In this document: positions 27,001 to 36,000 of the stretch, in pieces
Layout: each line of letters starts with the position of its first letter
Position numbering within the stretch: position 1 is the stretch's first letter
Assembly (NCBI GenBank): GCA_030429205.1
Contig: JAUICZ010000001.1
Span: 672,806 to 736,805 of the forward strand
DNA from: Bacteroidia bacterium
Lineage (GTDB): Bacteria; Bacteroidota; Bacteroidia; Chitinophagales; Chitinophagaceae
Length of the DNA stretch: 64,000 bases
Direction of reading: 5' to 3'
Translations under genes and position numbers: made by a program
The notes under the pieces: model-generated
What the model was told of the DNA's origin: nothing
Database searches by the model: none
Seen by the model: the letters and a program-made list of their open reading frames with translations, nothing else

Positions 27001-30000
27001 GTGGCTCCGAAGGTGATTCAACAGTAGTGTCCATATATGCGATACCTGATACCCCAACGGCTACTAACAACACCCCTATTTGTACTGACAACACATTGAT
27101 GCTTTTTGCCGATACCGTTAGCGGGGCTACCTATAGCTGGATAGGCCCGAACAGTTTTACATCAAGCACACAAAACCCTGCCATCAGTAATGCCGATACT
27201 TCAAAAAATGGTATTTACACAGTAATTGCTACAGTGAATGGTTGTGCTTCTGCACCAAGTTCTACAACAGCAACCATCAGTGCATTACCTACACCAATAA
27301 TTTCTTCATCAACGGTTGTGAATACAACAACATGTGGTGGAGGTGATGGTAAGATCATTCTTACAGGTTTGGATACAAGCACGGTATATATAGTGAACGT
27401 AAAAAGGGATGGTGTTTCATTACCGCCTGATACAATTACTACTGACGGAACAGGAAAGATTACTATTGATAGTTTAAGTGCGGGAAGTTATACTGACATG
27501 ACAGTTACCTCTCCGATAGGATGTACGTCTGATGCTTTGCCAACTTTAGTATTGTCAGATCCTGCAGCACCAAACATCTCAATTGATACTACAGTGAACA
27601 CGACTACCTGTTTAGGTAGTAATGGTTCTATTACAATAAAAGGGTTGCAAAATTCTGCTACTTACACAGTAAACTATAATAAGAATGGTGTTGCACAAAC
27701 ACCGCAAATGTTGAATTCGACGGGTGACGGAAAGATCACTATATCCAATTTAGCAGCAGCTACGTATGATAGCATCAATGTTACAATAATCAACTGTGTA
27801 TCGAATTACTTAGGTCCAATCGTTATCAACGACCCTGATGCGCCGGTTGTTTCTTTAAACAGCAACACCCCTATTTGTAATGGTGATACATTGAAACTAT
27901 TTGGATCGGCAGACTCGACAGGTGTTACCTGGAGCTGGACAGGCCCGAACAGTTTTACATCTAATAATCAAAATCCGGTATTGAATACAACTACTTTGTT
28001 AGACAGTGGTTGGTATTATTTAACGGCCGCAAAAAATAATTGTACCTCTTCTGTAGATTCGGTACTTGCTGTAATCTTCCCGATACCTGCACAACCAACA
28101 GCTAATGGTAATACTCCGGTATGTTCGGGTAGTGATCTGAACTTAACAACTGCATCAGTAATTGGTGCCGATTATTTTTGGGGAGGACCTAATGGTTTTT
28201 CTTCAACAGGCAAAAGTCCGACCATTACCAGGATAGACACAAACGACGCTGGTAAATATTATTTGCGCATAACTGTAAACGGATGTTCTTCACCTACTGA
28301 TACGCTTGATGTAGTGGTGAATAGTACACCTGTTGTATCAAGTACTTCATTTGCACACCCAATAACCTGCTTGGGTACTGAAGGTTCTATTACACTTGCA
28401 GGCTTACTAAGTAATACAATTTATAGTGTTGATTATAAAAAGAACAATGTTAGCCAAATCCCGGTGTCTGTAACATCAGATGGTTCAGGTAATGTAGTGT
28501 TGACGAACTTAACTGCAGGAACATATTCTGAAGTAACGGTTACTATAAACGGATGTACATCTAATGCGTCGGGTAGCTTTGTACTTGCAGATCCGATAGC
28601 GCCGGTTATCAATGTAAATAATAACACACCTATTTGTCAGGGTGATACACTAAAGCTCTTTGGATCTGCAGATTCATCTGGTGTTACCTGGAGCTGGACC
28701 GGGCCAAATAGTTTTTCTTCAACAGATCAGAATCCGGTTGTTGCGAGTGCATTGCCGATTATGTCCGGTGATTATATTCTTACCGCTACCAAAAATAACT
28801 GCACTTCTGAACCCGATACAACAACAGCTACTGTTACACCAACGCCAACTACCCCAACAGCGGGTAGCAACAGCCCGGTATGTTCAGGAAATGATCTGTT
28901 GATAACATCAGATACTATTTCGGGTGCGACATATTCATGGAGCGGGCCGAATGGTTTTAATGATACAGCACAAAATCCTGTTCGTCTTTCTGCTGATACT
29001 GCCATGTCTGGCAATTATATTGTTCAGGTAACAGTTTCCAATTGTATTTCAGAACCTGATACTGCAATAGTAGTTATTCATCAAACTCCTTCAATTGCAT
29101 CGACCAGCTTTACACATCCAATAACCTGTTTAGGTACAGAGGGTACTATAACACTTACTGGTTTATTGAATAATACTGCTTACGATGTCAGTTATAAAAA
29201 GAATGGTACAAGCCAGAGCTCTACAGCAATAACATCGAATGGTTCGGGAGCGTTAACGATAACCTCTTTAACTGCAGGTGTGTATTCTGAAATAAAGGTT
29301 GCGTTAAACAACTGTCCTTCGGATACAACAAGTAGTATTACTTTGGTTGATCCGAATGCGCCTGCTGTCACAGCAAGTAACAATACACCAATTTGTCAAG
29401 ACGGTAATGTGCAGTTTACAGCAACAGCAGATTCATCCGGTGTTACCTGGAGTTGGATTGGCCCGAACAGTTATACGTCTGCGCAACAGAATCCTTCCAT
29501 TAATAATGCGTTGCCGATACATTCAGGTGTATATACTGTAACAGCTACATTAAACAATTGTACTTCAGTTGCAGATACAACAACGGTATTAGTGAAGCCG
29601 ACACCTGTTACACCAACAGCAGGTAGTAACAGTCCTATATGTTCAGGGGTAACATTATTTGTAACATCAAATAGTATTTCCGGCGCAACATATTCATGGA
29701 GCGGACCTAATGGATTTAGCGATACCGTTCAGAACCCTGTTCGTTTTTCTGCAGATACAACTATGGCTGGCAACTACATTGTTTATGTAGCAGTTGATAA
29801 CTGTATTTCAGAACCTGACACTACAACAGTCGTTATTCATCAAACACCATCTATTGCAGGTACTAGTTATAGTCACCCTACTACTTGTAACGGCACAGAT
29901 GGTAGTATAACATTAACAGGGCTGATCAATTCAGGAACATATGGTGTGAGCTACCTTAAAAATGGTACACCTCAAATACCATTGAACTTAACAGCTAACT

Positions 30001-33000
30001 CATCAGGAGAAGTGGTAATACCGAATTTGGGAGCAGGTACTTACAACCAAATATATGTTACACTTAATGCCTGTTCGTCTGATACTACGCTACCAATAAC
30101 ATTATCAGATCCGAATGCGCCTGTTGTTACAGCAAGTAACAACACACCAATTTGTCAAGACGGTAATGTGCAGTTTACAGCAACAGCAGATTCATCCGGT
30201 GTTATCTGGAGCTGGATTGGCCCAAACAGTTATACGTCTGCGCAACAGAACCCTTCTATTAATAATGCATTGCCGATACACTCAGGTATATATACTGTAA
30301 CAGCTACATTAAACAATTGTACTTCAGTTGCAGATACAACAACGGTATTAGTGAAACCGACACCTGCTACACCTATTGCGAATAGTAATAGTCCGTTGTG
30401 TCAGGGTAGCTTGTTACAGTTTACAGCTTCTACTGTAGCAAATGCAACGTATACCTGGACAGGTCCTAATGGGTTTAGTGATACCTCACAAAACCCAAGC
30501 AGAAACAATGCCGATACAAATGCCACAGGTGATTATTGGGTATATGTAACTGTAGACGGTTGTGTTTCAGAGGCAGATACTACATCTGTTGTCGTTCATC
30601 ATGTACCGAGCATTGCAAGTACAACACATGTTAACCCTACTACCTGTAATGGTACAGAAGGTAGTATTACATTAAAGGGTCTGCGCAATACAGAAACATA
30701 TGGTATTACTTATTTGAAAAACGGAGTGCCGCAAATACCACTTAACATAGCGGCTAATACTACCGGAGATGTGATCATACCGAATTTAGGAGCAGGTACT
30801 TATAGTAATATATATGTAACACTCAATGGTTGCTCGTCAGACACTACATCATCGGTTACGTTAGTAGATCCGAATGCACCTGTTGTTACTGCCACTAATA
30901 ATACTCCAATTTGTGAAAGCGATACGATCAAGCTATTTGCACAGGCAGACTCTGCCGGAGTTGTTTGGAGTTGGAGTGGCCCTAACACATATACTTCTTC
31001 ACAGCAAAACCCTGTTATAGCAAACGCAGTGCCTGCACAGTCTGGCGTGTATACATTAACAGCTACGTTGAATAACTGTACATCTGTTGCGGATACGACC
31101 ACCGTGCTTGTTAAACCAACACCTGCCACACCTGTTGCTAATAGTAACAGCCCGATATGTGCTGGTAGTAGTTTGTTCTTAACTTCATCAACCATCAGTA
31201 ATGCAGATTATTCGTGGAGTGGTCCTAATAGTTTTACAGCTACAGTGCAAAACCCGATCATTAATAATGCAGATACTGTAGCCAGTGGTAACTATATAGT
31301 GTATGTAACCGTTAATGGTTGTGAAAGCGAAAGAGATACTACATCTGTTGTAGTACATCACATACCTTCAATAGCTTCATCAAGTTTTACCAACCCAACA
31401 ACATGTTTGGGTACAGAGGGTACGATTACCTTAACAGGGTTAAGAAATACAGAAACCTATACGGTTAATTATATGAAGAATGGTGTTCCGCAAACATCAT
31501 TGAACATTGCTGCAAACATATCAGGCGATGTAGTAATGACTAATTTAGGTGCGGGCACTTACAGCCGGATATCTGTTTTATTGAACGGTTGTCAATCAGA
31601 TACGATTACATCTGTTGTATTAACAGATCCTGATGCCCCTGTAGTTACTGCTACTAATAATACCCCGATATGTCAAACATTCAATATTATATTGACAGGT
31701 CAGGCAGACTCAACAGGTGTAACCTGGAGTTGGACCGGCCCTAATAGTTTCACATCAAATCAACAGGTACAAATATTATCAAATGCAGTGCCTGCACAAT
31801 CGGGAAGTTACATTCTTACTGCTACTAAAAACAACTGTACATCAGAGCCTGATACAACAATTGTATTAGTTAAGCCAACACCTGTTACACCAATAGCTGG
31901 TAGCAATACACCTGTATGTTCAGGTAATATATTATTGTTGATGGCTGATACAATAACCAATGCTACTTACTCTTGGATTGGCCCTAACAACTTTGTTTCA
32001 TCGCAAAGAAACCCGTCGGTTAATAATGTAACTACTGCAGCAACAGGCACATATCAGGTTATAGCTACTGTAGACGGTTGCGTTTCTGCACCTACAACAA
32101 CAAGTGTAGTAGTGAATAAAACCCCGGCTATTACAAACAGCATTGCTGTAAACCCAACTACCTGTGGTGGTAGCGATGGTAGTATTACATTACAAGGGTT
32201 AGACAATGGTAGTCTTTATACAATTAATTACAAGAAAAATGGAGTAGCGCAAACTCCGCTGACTTTATCTGCTAACACATCGGGAGAAGTGGTAATGTCC
32301 GGTTTAAACGCGGCGATCTATTCGCAGATAGATGCAACAATAAACGGATGCCCTTCTGATACGTTAGCGCCGATAGTAATCGAAAACCCGGCTGCACCAG
32401 CAGTAAATGCAACTAATAATACACCTGTTTGCGAAGATGCTACAGCACAACTAAACGGTAGTAGTGATAGTACAGGAGTAGTATGGAACTGGACAGGACC
32501 AAACTCATTTACGGCAACTTCACAAAATGTAATGTTCAACAATGCACAACCTGCACTAACAGGTAATTATGTTTTAACCGCAACAAAACATAATTGTACC
32601 TCTGAGCCGGATACTACTTTTGTAACAGTACACCCTACGCCCGATACTCCTTATGCGATTAATAATGGTCCTTTATGTACAGGTAATAAATTATACCTGG
32701 AAGCATTGAGTATTGCAGGATCTACTTATTCCTGGGCTGGTCCGAAAGGATTTACAGATACATCGCGTACACCTGTATTATCAAATGTAGACACATCGTA
32801 TTCGGGTAAGTACATTGTTATTGCTACGGTAAACGGATGTGTGTCAGAACCTGATACAACTACTGTTGTAGTTAATCCGTTGCCGGCACCTCAAATTGGC
32901 GGATTTACAATCGGGCACCCTACTACTTGTGGTGGTTCAGATGGTTTTATAACACTAGGCGGTTTAGATATCAATACTACATACACCATTAATTACACGA

Positions 33001-36000
33001 AGAACGGTGTTGCTCAAACTCCGATCGTAAAGATTACGAATAGTACCGGTTCTTTGACTTTGAGTAACCTTACTCAAGGCAACTACGACTCTATGAGGGT
33101 AACATCAGGTAATAATGGTTGTTCATCAAACTTGTTACCGTTGTTTGAATTGCATGATCCCAACGCTCCGGCTGTGGTGTTGGATACCTTCTATCATGTT
33201 ACAACATGTGGTGGTACAGATGGTAAGATAGTTTTTAAAGGCTTAGTCCCGGGTTCTACATACTCCGTTGCATATGTGTATGGTTCAAATCCGCAAACTG
33301 TAATTTCAAAAACAGGTGATGCTAATGGTAAGGTGGTTATAGATGGTTTGGATAATGGTATATATCACAGCATTAGTTTTACAATATACAATTGTACTAC
33401 AGCATTATCTAATGTGGTAAAAATGCTGGATCCAAACGCGCCGGAAATCACAGCAATAAGCAACAACCCTGTTTGCGAAGGAGATAGTATTGTGTTTACT
33501 ACTACTGCAGACTCGTCTAATGTTACATGGAGCTGGGGTGGGCCGGTTGGCTTTACCTCTACCCTGCAGAATCCCGTTATATATGGTGCAGATACTACAG
33601 ATGCAGGTATATATGTTGTAACAGCTACAAAAAATAATTGTACATCGCTACAGGACACAGTGTTGGTTAACGTGGTGCCTAAACCATTAACACCTGTTGT
33701 TGGTAGTAACAGCCCCATATGCGCAGGTAGTACATTAACGCTAACTGCCAACTCTTTTGTAGGGGCGGGCTATCACTGGTCGGGGCCAAACGGATTTGCA
33801 GATACATTACAAAACCCTGTGATCAATAATGCAGATACTTCGGTTACAGGTGTATATTTTGTATACACTACTGTTCAGGGCTGTCAGTCATCAACCGCTA
33901 GTATTTCGGTACAAGTAAATGAAATACCAACATTTGATAGTGTGACATACAACCACCCAACTACCTGTACAGGTATAGAAGGCGGCATACAAATACATGG
34001 TTTAAGAAACAACGAAACTTATATTGTCAACTATAAAAAGAATGGTACTGCACAAACTGCACAGTTCATCACTACAAACAATACTGGCGTATTAAGCTTA
34101 AGTAACCTTTCTGCAGGTATGTATACACAGATAACGGTTACAAGGAATAGTTGTGTTTCTGATACTACAGCGCCGATTGTATTACATGACCCGAATGCAC
34201 CTGTTGTAACGGCTAATAATAACACACCAATATGTGAAGGAGATACATTGAAGTTATTCGGACAAAGTGATAGTACCGGTGTTGCGTGGACATGGACGGG
34301 CCCGAACAGTTATTACTCCAACACACAAAACCCTGTAGTTAATACGGCATACCCCGTACAATCCGGCGTATATATATTAACTGCGGTGTTAAACAACTGT
34401 ACTTCCGATCCTGATAGTACAACAGTTTTAGTTAAGCCAAACCCAACAGTACCCAATGCAGGGAATAATAGCCCACTGTGTAATGGAGATAGTTTATCTC
34501 TAACAGCAACAACTGTTAGCGGGGCATCATATACATGGAGTGGCCCTAACTCCTTCAGCGATACCAATCAGAATACATCTATACTAAATGTTACACCTTC
34601 TGTTTCAGGTTGGTATTATGTGTTTACTACTATGAATGGTTGCGTATCAGAAAAAGATTCTACACAAGTAAATGTTTACCCTATACCAAGTATCACAGGA
34701 GCAACATACAGCAATCCAACTACTTGTAGTGGTACACAGGGTAGTATTACATTATCAGGTATGACTAATGGTACCAGCTATGTTGTGAACTATAAAAAGA
34801 ATGGTGTTACTCAAACACCGGTAAATGTAGTTGGTAACGGTTCGGGAACTGTTACAATAACAGGGTTGGGTGCCGGCACTTACGATGAAATAACCGTAAC
34901 TATAGTAAGTTGTGTTTCTAACAAGGTGGGGCCTATTGTGTTGTCAGATCCGAATGCACCGACGGTAACGGCATCGAATGGTACACCAATATGTCAGGGA
35001 GGTACTATTACTTTATTTGGTCAATCAAATATGAGTGGTGTTACCTGGAGTTGGACAGGGCCGGCTAGCTTCACATCAAACTTGCAAAACCCAACCATCA
35101 CTAATGCGGTGCCTGCACAAAGTGGTAATTACTATTTAATAGCTACCAGAAATAATTGTACCTCGGCTCCTGACACTACAGTAGTAACTGTTTATCCGAC
35201 ACCGCCTACCCCGACCGTTAATAATAATGGTCCGTTGTGTACAGGAGATAGTTTGATACTTACAGCATCAACTATTGCTAATGCTAAATACCAATGGAGT
35301 GGTCCAAACTCGTTTAACGATACTAACCAAAATACGGGAATAGGAAATGTTGTTCCTGCAATATCCGGCAGCTATAATGTTACAGCAAGTATAAATGGTT
35401 GTGTCTCTGCAACAGGTACAACAGTAGTTACGGTAAATACTATACCAAACGCGCCTACAGCTACGGCTTTCTGGTTTTATTGTCAGGACGATACGGCTAC
35501 GGCATTGACTGCAACCGGACAAAACCTTTTATGGTATACCGTACCAACAGGAGGAACAGGCAGTGTCACACCAATAGTACCACCGACAACAGTTGCGGGA
35601 GTTACAGACTACTATGTAAGCCAAACGGTAAATGGTTGTGAAAGCCCGAGAACAAAAATTACAGTGACAATCCATCCGACACCGGCACTACCAGTTGCTA
35701 CTCCAAACATATTTACTTATTGCCAGAATGAAACAGCAACACAGTTAAACGCTATGGGTACTAATCTGATGTGGTATATACAACTAATAGGTGGTCCGTC
35801 ATCATCAACTGCACCAACACCGGCTACAAATACAACAGGCAGCTTCAATTGGTACGTTACACAAACTAACAGCTTTGGCTGTGAGAGTGAAAAAACAAAA
35901 GTATCTGTTGCCGTTGTGCCAAATAGTAAAGCAACGATTACGGCAAGTAAGGATAGTATTTGTATTTACGATAGTACAGTATTGAATGTAAGTAGTAACA

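Noticed and set aside
30800-33751. Long antisense open frames opposite the giant gene (for example 30800-31195 and 33365-33751)
   Set aside because: They recur at the same place in each repeat unit and mirror the low stop content of the repeat coding sequence; the proteins have no independent signal or domain.
26050-35450. Possible CRISPR or satellite array because of dense direct repeats
   Set aside because: Repeats are in-frame coding modules of about 75-90 residues that diverge from one another; no short identical repeats with unique spacers.
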